In this document: piece after piece, positions 38,883-49,255 of the stretch | Numbering within the stretch: the first letter of the stretch is position 1 | How the letters are laid out: each line of letters starts with the position of its first letter | Made by a program: the position numbers and the translations under genes | NCBI GenBank assembly: GCA_963830715.1 | Contig: CAWHNS010000011.1 | Location: 1 to 64,000 of the forward strand | Origin: CAVVMA01 sp963830715 | GTDB lineage: Bacteria; Desulfobacterota; Binatia; Binatales; Binataceae | Direction of reading: 5' to 3' | DNA length: 64,000 nt | Notes under the pieces: model-generated | Databases searched by the model: none | The model's input: only the letters and a program-made list of their open reading frames with translations | What the model was told of the DNA's origin: nothing

Positions 38883-40004
38883 GTGGCGCGTCGATATGAG
38901 TTTCTGACCGTGTGGCTGATCGCCGCGGTCATCTATTTTGTCGTGCGAGCCCCGGCAACACCGTTCAACGAGCACGTCCTGCAAGCCTATGCGTTGCTGC
39001 ACGGGCACGTCTGGGTTGAGCAAGCGGTCTGGGAGCACGTCGTATGGAATGGACATTCGTACCTGCTTCATCCGCCCCTGGCGGCGTTCGTGCTTTTGCC
39101 ATTTGTTGCCATCTGGGGGCCTCAATTGAATCAGACGATCATCTCGGTGTTACTCGGAGCCCTCGACGTGGCCCTGGCCTGGCATCTGCTTGACACGATC
39201 GGAGTTTCGTTCAGCGCCCGCGTCTGGCTGACGGCATTTTTCGGGCTGGGCACGGTGCTGTTCTACGAAGCGACATTGGGGGCGAGTTGGGGATTCACAT
39301 CGGTGGTGTCCGTCGCTCCCACCTTCCTCGCGCTCATCGAAGTATTCGGGCGAAAGCGCGCGTGGCTCGTTGGCTTGTGGGCGGGGATCGCGGCTCTGGG
39401 GCGCTATGATCTGGCGCTGGTGATTCCGGTTTATTTTCTGATGTTGAGCGGCGGACGGCGATGGCTGATACCAGGCGCGCTGCCCGCTTTTTTAGTTTAT
39501 CTCTTGTGGAGTCATGCGCGTTTCGGCGGATGGTATGATGATGGGATGTGGCGCTGGTACTCGGTGGAAAGGTTCGGTGCGGCCCGGTCCAATTTCGGGC
39601 CGTTCTCGATTCGCTGGCTGCCGTCGAATCTTTACACCGCGTTGTTCATGGGGCCGAAGATGGATCTGGCCTTCCCGTTCTTTCATCCGCAGCCGATGGG
39701 TCAGGCTTTGCTTCTGACCTCGCCGGCTTTTTTGCTCGCTCTCAATGCCCCATTCCGCGAACGGCAAACCGTGCTGATGTGGCTGGCCGTCGGAGCGTCG
39801 ATGGCTGCGGCCGAGCTGGTGTACGCGAACGGGTTTGTGCAATTCGGTGCGCGATACTGGATCATGGCGATGCCGTTCCTTCTCGTGCTGATGGCCGAGA
39901 AAGAAAAGGAAAGCCTGGACCAGATGGCGAAGGTACTGGTCGTTGCCTCGATTGTTCTGGTCGGCCTGGGGATGTGGGTCGTAAGGACCCGCGGATTCGG
40001 CTAG
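38883..40004 (+). CDS. Polytopic membrane protein, GT-C glycosyltransferase-like
   Basis: GTG 38883 starts MARRYEFLTVWLIAAVIYFV. Hydrophobic segments recur along the whole 373 residues. The first extracytoplasmic loop has FNEHVLQAYALLHGHVWVEQ and HPPLAAFVLLPF, the latter a pattern seen in dolichyl-phosphate-mannose-type transferases, and a central loop has GWYDDGMWRWYSVERFG. I recognise no precise family. It follows the TMTC-like gene by 11 bases, so they share an operon. Intact. Confidence 0.6.
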   Translation: MARRYEFLTVWLIAAVIYFVVRAPATPFNEHVLQAYALLHGHVWVEQAVWEHVVWNGHSYLLHPPLAAFVLLPFVAIWGPQLNQTIISVLLGALDVALAWHLLDTIGVSFSARVWLTAFFGLGTVLFYEATLGASWGFTSVVSVAPTFLALIEVFGRKRAWLVGLWAGIAALGRYDLALVIPVYFLMLSGGRRWLIPGALPAFLVYLLWSHARFGGWYDDGMWRWYSVERFGAARSNFGPFSIRWLPSNLYTALFMGPKMDLAFPFFHPQPMGQALLLTSPAFLLALNAPFRERQTVLMWLAVGASMAAAELVYANGFVQFGARYWIMAMPFLLVLMAEKEKESLDQMAKVLVVASIVLVGLGMWVVRTRGFG

Positions 40005-40020
40005 CCGTGGATTCGCCTGG

Positions 40021-41402
40021 CTATCGGCGCGGCTGGACGGCGAAGTCTCTCGGGCCGAAAAAAGAGCGCAACATACCTGACCATTTTGCGCCCGGCTTGC
40101 CTGCTTCGGACGTGATTACGAATGCATATGCGGCAGCGACGACGAACGCTCCGAGGTTCACCATCGCGGTAATCGCGGCAAAGCGGTCATGCGGCGCCAA
40201 CAGACTCCCCATCGCGTGAAGCGGTACACGTGGGCGAGGTTGAAAAGAAACGTCGCGCTAAGCGTGGCAAAAATCGCAAGCGTCGCGGGAGAATCGAACG
40301 CGAGCGGAATCAGGATTGCCAAAGCTGGATACATATAGCGCTCATGCATGCGGGGCGCGAACACGAACATACCCAGATAGGCAAGAAAGATTGAAAAGAG
40401 AAGGCTGCGCGGCGTTCGCTTTCGGTAGATCATCCAGGCGACTAGCACGTAGACCCCGCCAAACATCGCCATCCCAAGCGCGATCGCGGGAATTCCCGAT
40501 ATCCTTAGCGAGTCGGGCTCGCGCAGCCCGCCCAGGAGCCCGATCAGGTTAAAGGCGTTGACGGAGGTTTCGGAATAGCGTTTCGTCGAGAAAAGAACGA
40601 CTGACCCCAGAAACGACCAGGGATGGCCGACCTGAAAAGGAAAGATTCCGATCAGAAACGTACTGGCGAAGGCCGCGGCCGCCCGCATCCAGTCTCGGGG
40701 CTTGGCGTTCAGCACGGTCCAAAATCCGATTGCAGGCAGCAAGATCAGCCCTTGCGGCTTGATGAGCACAGCAATAGCAGCGACTGCCGATCCCAACCCA
40801 TAGTGGGAGTCGAGCACCAGAAGTGTGCTCAACAGAATAGGAAGCGTCAAAGCGGAGTCGTTCTGACCCCAAACTACTGTGTCGAATAAGAGGGAGGGAT
40901 TGGCGGCGAATAGCAACATCCCGAGTAAAGCCATACGGGATGGTCCGAAGCGGCGTATCGCGCAGAAAACGGAAAGCCCCAACAGAAAGTCCGCTGCGAT
41001 CGGCGGGCTCTCGGTGACCAGCCTGAGCGCGCCGAGGGTCCTTGGAACACCGATGGCGCCTGCCAGCTTTCCGGCGAACCATAGCGCGTAGAGATAGCCG
41101 GGAGGATAGTCGCACTCATATGGTTCAGGCAGGAAGTTCCGATCGTATATGTGGAATGGACCAGCATGGGCCATTGCTATCGACCACATATTCCAACACT
41201 GAACGTCAAACCAGTGCCCTGGAAAAACGCGCAGCAGGAAGAGCTTGGCGATCCCGATCGCTGCAAGCACTACTATCGCGAGCGCGAGACTCGAGTTCTG
41301 CTGTCGGCAGGGCCTTAGAATAAGGAGTATCCCTGCAGCCAGGAGTCCAAGCAGAACGAGACCGCAGAAGACTCCGGAAATGCGAGCAAGGCTGTCCATC
41401 CC
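40021..41402 (-). CDS. GT-C mannosyltransferase-like membrane protein (frameshift near 40200)
   Basis: From MDSLARISGVFCGLVLLGLL the protein has many hydrophobic helices. After the second helix is FPGHWFDVQCWNMWSIAMAH, and CDYPPGYLYALW is the periplasmic motif typical of PIG-M/DUF2029-like transferases. TVVWGQNDSALTLPILLSTL and KPQGLILLPA also match that group. The frame as written diverges after FNLAHVYRFTRWG; one base near 40200 restores SLLAPHDRFAAITAMVNLGA and a last helix ending at 40021. It is convergent with the preceding gene (16-base gap). An in-frame start at 41432 would add 10 residues. Confidence 0.7.
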
Positions 41403-41506
41403 ATCCACGGCGAGCCGGGTTAGTCTAGGCAAGGCGCGCGTTGCTTAGCAACGAGCAATTGTCAAATGCTGCTGAGTTGAGCGCGGTTGAATCCAGAGAG
41501 CGGACA

Positions 41507-43288
41507 TTACTTGACTACCACGCTATACGCCACTTGCCCGTCCGGATAGCGCACGATCACCTTTGGGTCCACCGGTGGCGTCTCGCCAGCCGCGAAAACG
41601 AATATCCCGTGCCCCGGCACTCGCCGGTAGGCCCATCGCGGATTGACGAACGCATAACGTCCGAAGGCCACTACCGGAGCGTGCAGGTTGACCGGTGGCG
41701 GAGAGAATCCTTGCGCATAAGCGACTTGCTCGCTCTGAAACAACTTCGGTGGATAGTGCCCGTAAAACAGCACGAAGATGTAAGGCATAATCATGCGGTT
41801 GCTGATAACGATCGGTTCGTTGCCGTCGTCGAACTTCGCGATCGCGCGCACGACTTCATCCATGCCGTAGTCGAAGTAGGGCGCCGCGATGGTAGGGTAA
41901 TCGCGAAAGTAGGATTCGACGAAGCGGGCCGCGCTGAACGCGATTGCACCCACCAGCAGAGCGACGGCGGCGCTCCTCACCAGCGGCGCCCCTTCGAGCA
42001 TTTCCATCAAGACCACCAACCCGAGGGCGGAAAGTACGATCCATGGCGCGATCGCCAGCACGTCGCGGCGGGCGCAGGGATGGGCCAACAGCAGCCCGGG
42101 TGTCAGCGGGACGTTGCGCAGCGCCTGATCGGTGAAGGGCCACGGACTGACCGCGGCGCGCACCGGACCCGCATCGGGCAGCAGCGCGCCCGGTGGGACC
42201 GCGAAAGTTCCTGGCACCGCCGCCAGCAGGATCCAGCCGATCAGAAAAATCGCGAACTTCCTGCGGCGCCCGCTCAAGAGCGCGAGCATCGCCAATCCAA
42301 TTAAAAGAGCCTGTTCGGGGAGGAGTTCGCCGAAGCCCGGTGGATGGAGCAGCGTCCAATGGTCGCCGCGGTCGCCGTTCAGAAACAGAAATGAAGGGGT
42401 GAAGTAACTGACAAAGGAGGCGCCCGCGTCTTCGACCAGCGCCGGGAACGAAAAGCGTGCGGCCTTGATTTGGGCAGGGGCGCAGTCCGGGCAGTTCGCG
42501 ATGTAGTGGAAGATCGAAAATCGCTGCACCGGCCCGAGCAATTTCTGCGGTTGCGTCATCAGCACCACGGCTTGCGGCAGAACCAGCAGCAGAACGATTC
42601 CCAACGCGGCGATCGCTGCCCCGCCTGACCGCCGGAGCTCGCGCCAATACATCAGTGCCATCCACCCGATTATCAGCGGAACGAAACTCTTGGTTATCGC
42701 GTAGGAGTTGAGCGAAACCCCGAAGAAAATTCCGCTCAGCAAAAGCCATCGCCGCCGCCAGCCGCCGAGCCATAGGAAAAAACACGCCATCGCGAGGCTG
42801 ACCGTCGCGGACGCCGTGATATAGTCCAGCGCGAAACGGCTAATCGACAGATGCCATGGCGAGGTCGCGACCAGCATCGCCGCGACCGCTGCGCCCGGCA
42901 ATCCCAGCGTCGATCCGGCCAGCACAGTAATCGCGGCCATCTCCGCGATGCCCCAGATCGCCGGCCCGAGCCTCACCACTGCGGGTTTGAGTCCGAATGC
43001 CCCGACAAGCGGGACGAGAGAATAATCGATCAGCGGCGAGCGGTAATCGTTGAAGCCCTGGACCAGGATCGGCAGCAGGTTTCCATGATGGTCGCGGGCG
43101 GTGGTCGCGATACAATAGGCGTCGTAGCCGTTGCAGGCCTCATCGTGCTGCAATCCAGGCGGGGCTTCATCCAGAGCTACGATGCGCAGGACTACTCCGC
43201 AAGCGAGCGAGACCGCGAGCAGCAGAATGCTGAGGCGGGTCGCGAGTGGGCTTCCCGACAGCCGTTCCCAAGCCTCGCCTATGGTCAT
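41507..43288 (-). CDS. Family 39-like glycosyltransferase (GT-C membrane protein)
   Basis: From MTIGEAWERLSGSPLATRLS the product is about 593 residues with roughly ten hydrophobic helices. The first loop has LDEAPPGLQHDEACNGYDAY, matching the 'P.L..DE' catalytic loop of ArnT/PMT-type enzymes that use polyprenyl-phosphate sugars. The C-terminal soluble domain (YDPTIAAPYFDYG region, FVLFYGHYPPKLFQSEQVAY) is periplasmic. An in-frame start at 43378 would add a 30-residue polar leader, less likely. It is divergent from the 43436 gene. Intact. Confidence 0.78.
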   Translation of the reverse strand: MTIGEAWERLSGSPLATRLSILLLAVSLACGVVLRIVALDEAPPGLQHDEACNGYDAYCIATTARDHHGNLLPILVQGFNDYRSPLIDYSLVPLVGAFGLKPAVVRLGPAIWGIAEMAAITVLAGSTLGLPGAAVAAMLVATSPWHLSISRFALDYITASATVSLAMACFFLWLGGWRRRWLLLSGIFFGVSLNSYAITKSFVPLIIGWMALMYWRELRRSGGAAIAALGIVLLLVLPQAVVLMTQPQKLLGPVQRFSIFHYIANCPDCAPAQIKAARFSFPALVEDAGASFVSYFTPSFLFLNGDRGDHWTLLHPPGFGELLPEQALLIGLAMLALLSGRRRKFAIFLIGWILLAAVPGTFAVPPGALLPDAGPVRAAVSPWPFTDQALRNVPLTPGLLLAHPCARRDVLAIAPWIVLSALGLVVLMEMLEGAPLVRSAAVALLVGAIAFSAARFVESYFRDYPTIAAPYFDYGMDEVVRAIAKFDDGNEPIVISNRMIMPYIFVLFYGHYPPKLFQSEQVAYAQGFSPPPVNLHAPVVAFGRYAFVNPRWAYRRVPGHGIFVFAAGETPPVDPKVIVRYPDGQVAYSVVVK

Positions 43289-43435
43289 CCGCGCCTCGCA
43301 GGAGCTAGCGATGCATTCGCAACTTAGTTGGAATCGCGCTCCTGCGCAAAACTGCCGATCGCGTCCGCCTCTTGACATCGGTTGCGCCGCCCCTCCATCT
43401 TCGAGCCGACCCGCTGATGTTCTGCATTAACCCGA

Positions 43436-45613
43436 ATGCGTAGAGCGACCGCCCGCTGGATTGCCGCGCTGTCGCCGGCGCTCGCCGTGGCCGCGGCCCT
43501 GAGTGTCGTCACCGCTTTGGGAATCTATCGGCTGCGGGGGTTCCCCTACGCATATCAGTTGAACGCGGCAGTGCTTCGCGACGCTTTCAGCGGCATCGTG
43601 CCGATTCTGCCGCAGACCGGATGGGCCGCGCTCAAGGTGTGGAGCTTCTGGGGATGGAGCGCCGCGGTGATCGGCGGGCTGCTGTTGACCATCGATCCGG
43701 CGCTCGGAATGTGCGACGCGATCCTGGGCGGCGCGGCCGGCGTCTGGGTGTTGGCGTATCCGCTGGGTAACCTGCTCGGACCAATCGGGTTGTTTCGCGC
43801 GCCGGTAATCTGGGCGCTCCTCGCGGCGGGAATGCTATGGCTGTGGCGACGTCCGCCGGAAATCAGGATCAAGCACATCAGCGCCGGACAGAAGCTGGCC
43901 CTGATCTCCTTCGCTCTGTTCGCACTGATAACGATTCCGGTGCAGCTTGGCTCGCCCGTGGTGCCATTTGCGGACTCGCTCGCTCCACCCGCCGCCGCTC
44001 AGCGCATCCTGACCTTCCATCTATACGCGCCATTCGACAACGATCCGTACGGCCTATGGGGTCCGTTCGCGCAAACGCCGGCGCTCGAGCTCTTCTACGC
44101 GATACTCGCGATCGGGAGTCACACGCGGCTTGCGGTGCTCGCCGAGAGTGCCGCGATGATCCCGATGGGCGGACTTCTCATCTTCGCCACCTACCGGCTG
44201 GGTCGCACGCTGCTCGGCGACGCGGCCGGCGGGATCGCGTCGCTGCTCGTGTTCTCGACCGCGCTCTGCCGAGGGGTACAGGGGATGCGGGGAACGGCGG
44301 TGGACTTCGCGCTGGTGGGAATCGGCCTGGGGCTGTTCCTTGATTCGCGGCGCAGCAGCGCGCGGCTCGCGATCGGCGCGGTGGTGCTCGGCGCTTGCGT
44401 CGCGTCACAGCCGCTCTACGGAGTGTTCGCGATCGCTTGCGCGGCCGGCTGGCTCGGCCTTTGGCTCATCGGGGGGGAGCGGACCGCTTTTCTGTGCGGG
44501 GTCGGCGCGCTACTTGGAGCGCTTCTGTTTGCGGCGCCCGTGTTCCCGATCGCGCTTGCGATCAGCGTCCCATACCCGATCCTGCCGCTGTGCCAGATCG
44601 TAGGAGTCGCTGTTGCGATGCTCGCCGCGAAGCGCCTTGTGGCGGGCGGGTTTGAGAGCCTGTCGATGGGGCGTTTCGCCGTGGCGGCGATTGCGGGGCT
44701 TCTCCTTGCGTTGATGCTCATTCCCGAAATCAGCGGGTCTCTCGAAATATCCCAATGGCTCTACCAGGGGTTCCCGCTGCTTGCGGCTTTGTGCGTGGCG
44801 GGCTTGATTGTGATGCTGGCCCAATCGTGGGTCGATCCAAAGCCCGCGCCTTATGCCGCGATCGCCGGGGCTGCCCTGCTCATCCCATTGGCCGCGAGTC
44901 CCGTTTTCAAGGTGGCGCAATCTCTTTTCACTGCGCCTGGCGCCAACTTGTGGCGCCTGATCTTCGATGAGGTCCGGTACAAGCTGGCCGACTGGTGCTT
45001 TTATTTCGTAGTGTTTCCGGCGGCGCTGCCGTTCGCTTTGCTCCGGGACAGGGGGTCGAAACCGTTCGCGCTCTTCGCGATTCTGGCGGCCCTGATTTTC
45101 CCGTGGCGCGTGACTGATCCGAACCAGCTTGACTGGCAGTGGCACTATCAAGGGCATTCAATCCTGGAGCTCCTGGCGTTCAACCTCAATGTAGCAGGTG
45201 AGGGATACTGGGCAGACGCTCCGAATAGCCATTGGGTACTGGATAACGCCGAGTTCTCCCTCGTGGATTTCCTGAACCGCGAAATTGACGCGGGCAGAAT
45301 CACTATGCACACGCACATCCTTCACCTGACGCGCAACGCTGAAAGGCCGGACTTCATCCAGTATTCCGCTTTCACAGGAATCGACGATGACCCGATAGAG
45401 TATTCCTACGATCCAAATAATCAGTTTCACTCGGGCAGCCGGATACGGCCGATTAGCTATCTGCCCGAGGCTCTGGCTCGAAGGCCGGAATACGTACTGG
45501 ACGAGCTTTCAGCCTTGCCGGGTGTTGATGATTCGCTGGCCGGCTACGAGCTAGTCTTCCGGCGAGATCGCGCGCGGCTCTTTCGGCGCAGGGGTTCCGC
45601 AAACCATCCGTGA
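43436..45613 (+). CDS. Large polytopic membrane protein, probably glycosyltransferase-like
   Basis: The 725-residue product has a dense series of hydrophobic helices to about residue 560 and a soluble C-terminal domain with FIQYSAFTGIDDDPIEYSYD and ELSALPGVDDSLAGYELVFR. The loop RILTFHLYAPFDNDPYGLWG carries acidic residues at a GT-C-like position. I do not recognise a specific family. The genomic setting among four other GT-C proteins, a GT2 enzyme and a methyltransferase supports a role in making or attaching a surface glycan. Intact, no strong ribosome site. Confidence 0.55.
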   Translation: MRRATARWIAALSPALAVAAALSVVTALGIYRLRGFPYAYQLNAAVLRDAFSGIVPILPQTGWAALKVWSFWGWSAAVIGGLLLTIDPALGMCDAILGGAAGVWVLAYPLGNLLGPIGLFRAPVIWALLAAGMLWLWRRPPEIRIKHISAGQKLALISFALFALITIPVQLGSPVVPFADSLAPPAAAQRILTFHLYAPFDNDPYGLWGPFAQTPALELFYAILAIGSHTRLAVLAESAAMIPMGGLLIFATYRLGRTLLGDAAGGIASLLVFSTALCRGVQGMRGTAVDFALVGIGLGLFLDSRRSSARLAIGAVVLGACVASQPLYGVFAIACAAGWLGLWLIGGERTAFLCGVGALLGALLFAAPVFPIALAISVPYPILPLCQIVGVAVAMLAAKRLVAGGFESLSMGRFAVAAIAGLLLALMLIPEISGSLEISQWLYQGFPLLAALCVAGLIVMLAQSWVDPKPAPYAAIAGAALLIPLAASPVFKVAQSLFTAPGANLWRLIFDEVRYKLADWCFYFVVFPAALPFALLRDRGSKPFALFAILAALIFPWRVTDPNQLDWQWHYQGHSILELLAFNLNVAGEGYWADAPNSHWVLDNAEFSLVDFLNREIDAGRITMHTHILHLTRNAERPDFIQYSAFTGIDDDPIEYSYDPNNQFHSGSRIRPISYLPEALARRPEYVLDELSALPGVDDSLAGYELVFRRDRARLFRRRGSANHP

Positions 45614-45645
45614 TGGATGATCAGTTAGAGGCGCCGCTCCGGCAA

Positions 45646-47042
45646 TCAACCGGCTACATTTGGACCCGGTTTCGGGAACCACGCGGCCCACGGCGGGCGG
45701 GCGTACATTTCCGGATAACGGAGTATTCCGGGAATCACGAACGCCGCTCCGAGCAGGGCGAGAAGGGCAAAGGCGACCCTCGCGCGCCGGCCACTGAGGC
45801 GCGCGCCCTCGACCGAGGCGAGCGCCAGCCAGGGCATCAGGGGGACAAAGTATCGCGGACCGTAAGAATCGCCGGGTCCGAAGGTTGGGAAGGCCAGCAC
45901 GCAAATGTAAAGCGCGATCCCGATCGCGATCGGCCGCAGAAAAGTTGAGCGCTCACGGTGAAAGGGAACGCTGCCCAAGGCCCGAACCGCGAATATGGTC
46001 CACGGGGCAAAAATGATCAGGCCGTGCTCCGGCTCGAAGAACAAGTTGAAGAGCGGCCGAAGGTTGTGCGCGAATCGCAGATTGTTGCCGGCGAGATTGC
46101 CGCTTATGAACGGAGTTCGGGCCAGCCAGTAGTTGAATCCGACGAGACCAGCGAGACACACGCCGATAGTCAGCGTCATGAGCGCCGCCTGCCGTTTTCG
46201 TCCGCCCAGGATGCGATCGATCACGAATCCCGCGGCTATCACGAGAAACGACAGCTTGAACGCAGCGGCGGCGAAGCAGGCTATCGATGCGAGCACAGGA
46301 CGGTCAGCCTCCATTGCCCACAACGCAAGAATGAGGGCCAGGCCGATACCTGTCTCTGAGTACACCGAACGGGCGTACACCAGCCACGGACTGGCGAGCG
46401 CAAGCAGCGCGGCTGCGGCCAGCGCATCAGTGCGAGTCATTCCTACACGCAGGCCAACCAGGTAAGTGGCTATAACGGCAGCCCAGCAAATGAGTACTAC
46501 GACAACATTGACATCGCGCTCGACATTTTCGATCGCCGGATGAAACGGTGCGACCAATGCCGCCAGCAGGGCCGGAAAAGCAACCGGATGGGCCGAAACC
46601 TCGTACACCTCGAACGATTGAGAGAGATCGGTCCCGACGGTCAGATCTCCGCGGCAGGGCGGCGAGGATCCGCTCGGACACGGAATGTCGGGATGCATCG
46701 CATACCAGTAGGCATGATCGCCGGTGCGGCGGTTGACGATGATCGTGTCCTCGCCGGGGAGGTAGATGCGCTGAAAGGCGCGGCGGCGTCCATGCCGCCG
46801 GAACGTGCCCGCCGGTAATCGCTCTGCAGCTCGAGGTCGTGATCGAACAGAATGCTGTTGACGACGATCAGATAATGAGGCTCGTCACCCCACAACACGA
46901 ACGGATCCACGATCCTCAGCCGCCGGCCGTTGACGAGCCATAGATGCGTCATCATCAGCATCAATGGGAGCAATATCGCAAAAAAGGCGAGCGGAGCAGC
47001 TCGCGCAGCGAGCGTGCGGGATTCGAGTCTCAGCCAAGTCAC
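45646..47042 (-). CDS. GT-C glycosyltransferase-like membrane protein (frameshift near 46790)
   Basis: The N-terminal part (MTWLRLESRTLAARAAPLAF, then a helix and DPFVLWGDEPHYLIVVNSIL) has the acidic GDEPHY loop characteristic of GT39-type transferases right after the first helix. One base near 46790 separates it from HPDIPCPSGSSPPCRGDLTV and the following eight or so helices, ending RPPWAAWFPKPGPNVAG. FGPGDSYGPRYFVPLMPWLA is a late-loop motif shared with related membrane transferases. It converges on the 725-residue gene (32-base gap) and diverges from the GT2 gene at 47155. Confidence 0.7.
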
Positions 47043-47102
47043 GCTTCATCGGGCCGCCCCGTGCGGCGCTGTCCGAACTTGACTTAAAGGGGAGTGGCTG
47101 TA

Positions 47103-47127
47103 AAGTCGCCGTGAGGCGAGGCGACTT
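47103..47127. promoter_or_regulatory. Inverted repeat in divergent promoter gap
   Basis: AAGTCGCC and GGCGACTT are perfect 8-bp inverted arms with a 9-base spacer, placed between two divergent glycosylation genes (starts at 47042 and 47155). The symmetry and location fit a dimeric repressor site or an RNA hairpin in the leader of the GT2 gene. No -10/-35 pair is convincing nearby. Confidence 0.4.
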
Positions 47128-47154
47128 GCCCGTCGAGAAGGTCCCGGAGTCATC

Positions 47155-48411
47155 GTGGATTCCACGCAGAAGGCGAATGGCAGGATCGGCGCTGACGCCG
47201 CCGATCGCGGGGATCAGGCCGGGGAGCCGATCGAGCTGAGCGTCGTCATTCCGTGCCTCAACGAAGCCGACACTATCGGCGGGTGCCTGGAGAAAGCTCA
47301 GCGCGCGATTCGTGCCAATGCTATCAGCGCGGAAGTCATCGTGGCGGACAACGGCAGCCGCGATTCCTCACCCGACATCGCGCGCCGGATGGGCGCTCGG
47401 CTGGTTCACGTCGAGGCGAGAGGTTACGGCAGCGCGCTGATGGGCGGTATCGCGGCTGCCCGCGGCCGATTCATTATCATGGGCGATGCCGACGGCAGTT
47501 ACGACTTCGAGGAGATCCCGCGCTTTCTCGAAAAGCTCCGCCAAGGCTACGACCTCGTCCAGGGATGCCGGCTTCCGTCGGGCGGAGGCCGAGTGATGCC
47601 GGGCGCGATGCCGTTGCTTCATCGCCGAATCGGCAACCCGCTCTTCTCGATGATGGCCAAGCGATGGTTCGGGTCCACGCTGCATGACGTGTACTGCGGG
47701 CTGCGCGGCTTCACGAAGGAATACGAGCAACGCCTGGGGTTGCGATGCACGGGGATGGAATTCGCCAGCGAGATGATCGTCAAGTCGAGTCTGTTCGGGG
47801 GCAAGGCCGCCGAGGTTCCGATTACGCTTTATCAGGACGGCCGCAAGGTCCACGCGCCTCATCTGAAGACCTTCCGCGACGGATGGCGCACGCTGCGCTT
47901 TTTCCTGATGTGCAGTCCGCGCCGCCTGTTTCTGATCCCCGGCGGCATGCTGATCGTGCTCGGCTTGCTCGCCTACGCGCTGGCCCTGCCCGGCCTGACG
48001 CTGCGCGGGGTGACCTTCGACGCTCACACGCTGTTGTTCGGCAGTCTCGCGATCCTGTGCGGGTACCAGTCGATTTTCTTCGGGGTCTTCGCCAAGGCGC
48101 TCGCCGTAAGCGAAGGCGTCTTGCCGGAAGACTCGCGCCTCAGCCGGTTTCTCAACAGCTTCAACCTGGAGATCGGACTGGTTGGCGCGGCGTCGGCGCT
48201 GATTGTTGGATGCTTCCTGCTCGCGGTCGCGATCAACCAATGGCGTTCGGTTGATTTCGGCGCCCTCGATTATGCTCACACGATGCGATTCGTTGTCCCC
48301 GGCGCGACTCTCACCGCGCTGGGCTTTCAGACGATCCTGTCGGCGTTTCTTCTCAGCATGCTGGACTTGCGCCGAAGCGATGGCCGGGGCCGCGAGTCGC
48401 AGGCCGAGTAA
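47155..48411 (+). CDS. GT2 glycosyltransferase, polyprenyl-phosphate mannose/glucose synthase type with membrane helices
   Basis: GTG 47155. The GT-A domain has LSVVIPCLNEADTIGGCLEK, VIVADNGSRDSS and GDADGSYDFEEIPRFL (metal-binding DAD). The CGLRGFTKEYEQ and EFASEMIVKSSL segments follow, as in DPM1-like synthases. After about residue 245 come four or more transmembrane helices (IPGGMLIVLGLLAYALALPG onward). Such enzymes load a sugar onto polyprenyl phosphate at the cytoplasmic face, exactly the donor that GT-C enzymes use. It may therefore supply the neighbouring transferases. Intact, 418 residues. Confidence 0.85.
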   Translation: MDSTQKANGRIGADAADRGDQAGEPIELSVVIPCLNEADTIGGCLEKAQRAIRANAISAEVIVADNGSRDSSPDIARRMGARLVHVEARGYGSALMGGIAAARGRFIIMGDADGSYDFEEIPRFLEKLRQGYDLVQGCRLPSGGGRVMPGAMPLLHRRIGNPLFSMMAKRWFGSTLHDVYCGLRGFTKEYEQRLGLRCTGMEFASEMIVKSSLFGGKAAEVPITLYQDGRKVHAPHLKTFRDGWRTLRFFLMCSPRRLFLIPGGMLIVLGLLAYALALPGLTLRGVTFDAHTLLFGSLAILCGYQSIFFGVFAKALAVSEGVLPEDSRLSRFLNSFNLEIGLVGAASALIVGCFLLAVAINQWRSVDFGALDYAHTMRFVVPGATLTALGFQTILSAFLLSMLDLRRSDGRGRESQAE

Positions 48412-48446
48412 GAGCCGGCGCCACGCCGGCCACGTTGATTTGACTG

Positions 48447-49160
48447 ATGGACGACCAGGCCCGGGGCGGCGCTCCCAAGTTCGACGAATTCGCGGACCAC
48501 TACGATCACGAGCTGGCCAAGGGTCTCGCGGTCTCGGGCGAGGACAAGGATTACTTCGCGCGCCGTCGCGTCGAATGGCTGAGGCGCTGTCTCGGCGAGA
48601 CCGCCGGGCATGGATCGCTGATGGAATTCGGATGCGGTACCGGGTCGAACCTGCCCCATCTGATCGAGCTGCTCCAGCCGTCTTCGCTGGTGGGCATCGA
48701 CGTCTCGGCGCGATCGCTGGAGCGCGCGAAGGTTCGTTCCGGATGCGAGCGCGCGACGCTTGCGAAGCTGGACGAATACACTCCCAACGGGCGGATCGAT
48801 CTGGTCTTCTGTAACGGCGTGTTTCACCATATCGTCGCTCGCGATCGCGCCGCCGCCGCCGATTATATCTACCGATCCCTCAGGCCCGGCGGGCTGTTCG
48901 CGATGTGGGAGAACAATCCCTGGAACCCGGGCACGCGTTACGTCATGAGCCGCATCGAATTCGACAAGCATGCGGTGATGCTGAGCGCGCTCGAAGCCGC
49001 TCGCCTGCTCAAGTCGGCGAGATTCCGCGTGCAGCGCACCGACTTCCTCTTCATATTCCCTCGGATGCTCAAGTGGCTCAGGGCTGTCGAGCCGATCGTG
49101 TCGCGCATACCGGCTGGAGCCCAGTATCAGGTGCTGGCGGTGAAACCGCTGCCCCGCTGA
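48447..49160 (+). CDS. Class I SAM-dependent methyltransferase
   Basis: Motif I is LMEFGCGTGSNLPHLIELL, motif II LVGIDVSARSLERAK, motif IV RIDLVFCNGVFHHI, and the post-IV region SLRPGGLFAMWENNPWNPGT. The N-terminal FDEFADHYDHELAKGLAVSG is a common helix in methyltransferases acting on lipid or quinone precursors. The gene follows the GT2 gene by 35 bases and shares its strand, suggesting a joint operon; the acceptor may be a glycolipid. Intact, 237 residues. Confidence 0.83.
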   Translation: MDDQARGGAPKFDEFADHYDHELAKGLAVSGEDKDYFARRRVEWLRRCLGETAGHGSLMEFGCGTGSNLPHLIELLQPSSLVGIDVSARSLERAKVRSGCERATLAKLDEYTPNGRIDLVFCNGVFHHIVARDRAAAADYIYRSLRPGGLFAMWENNPWNPGTRYVMSRIEFDKHAVMLSALEAARLLKSARFRVQRTDFLFIFPRMLKWLRAVEPIVSRIPAGAQYQVLAVKPLPR

Positions 49161-49255
49161 ATCCCGATTGGCAACCGCATCACTCGGCGGTTCTCACGGC
49201 GGGGCAAACTTTCGCCCGGCATCGGGCACGGCTAGAATAGGCGCCTTGGCGTCCT

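Noticed and set aside
43373..43378. TTGACA as -35 of a promoter for the 43436 gene
   Set aside because: No -10-like hexamer at 16-18 bases downstream.
47368..48279. 303-residue reverse-strand ORF inside the GT2 gene
   Set aside because: Rich in Arg/Gln/Glu with no fold-like pattern; antisense to a well supported gene.
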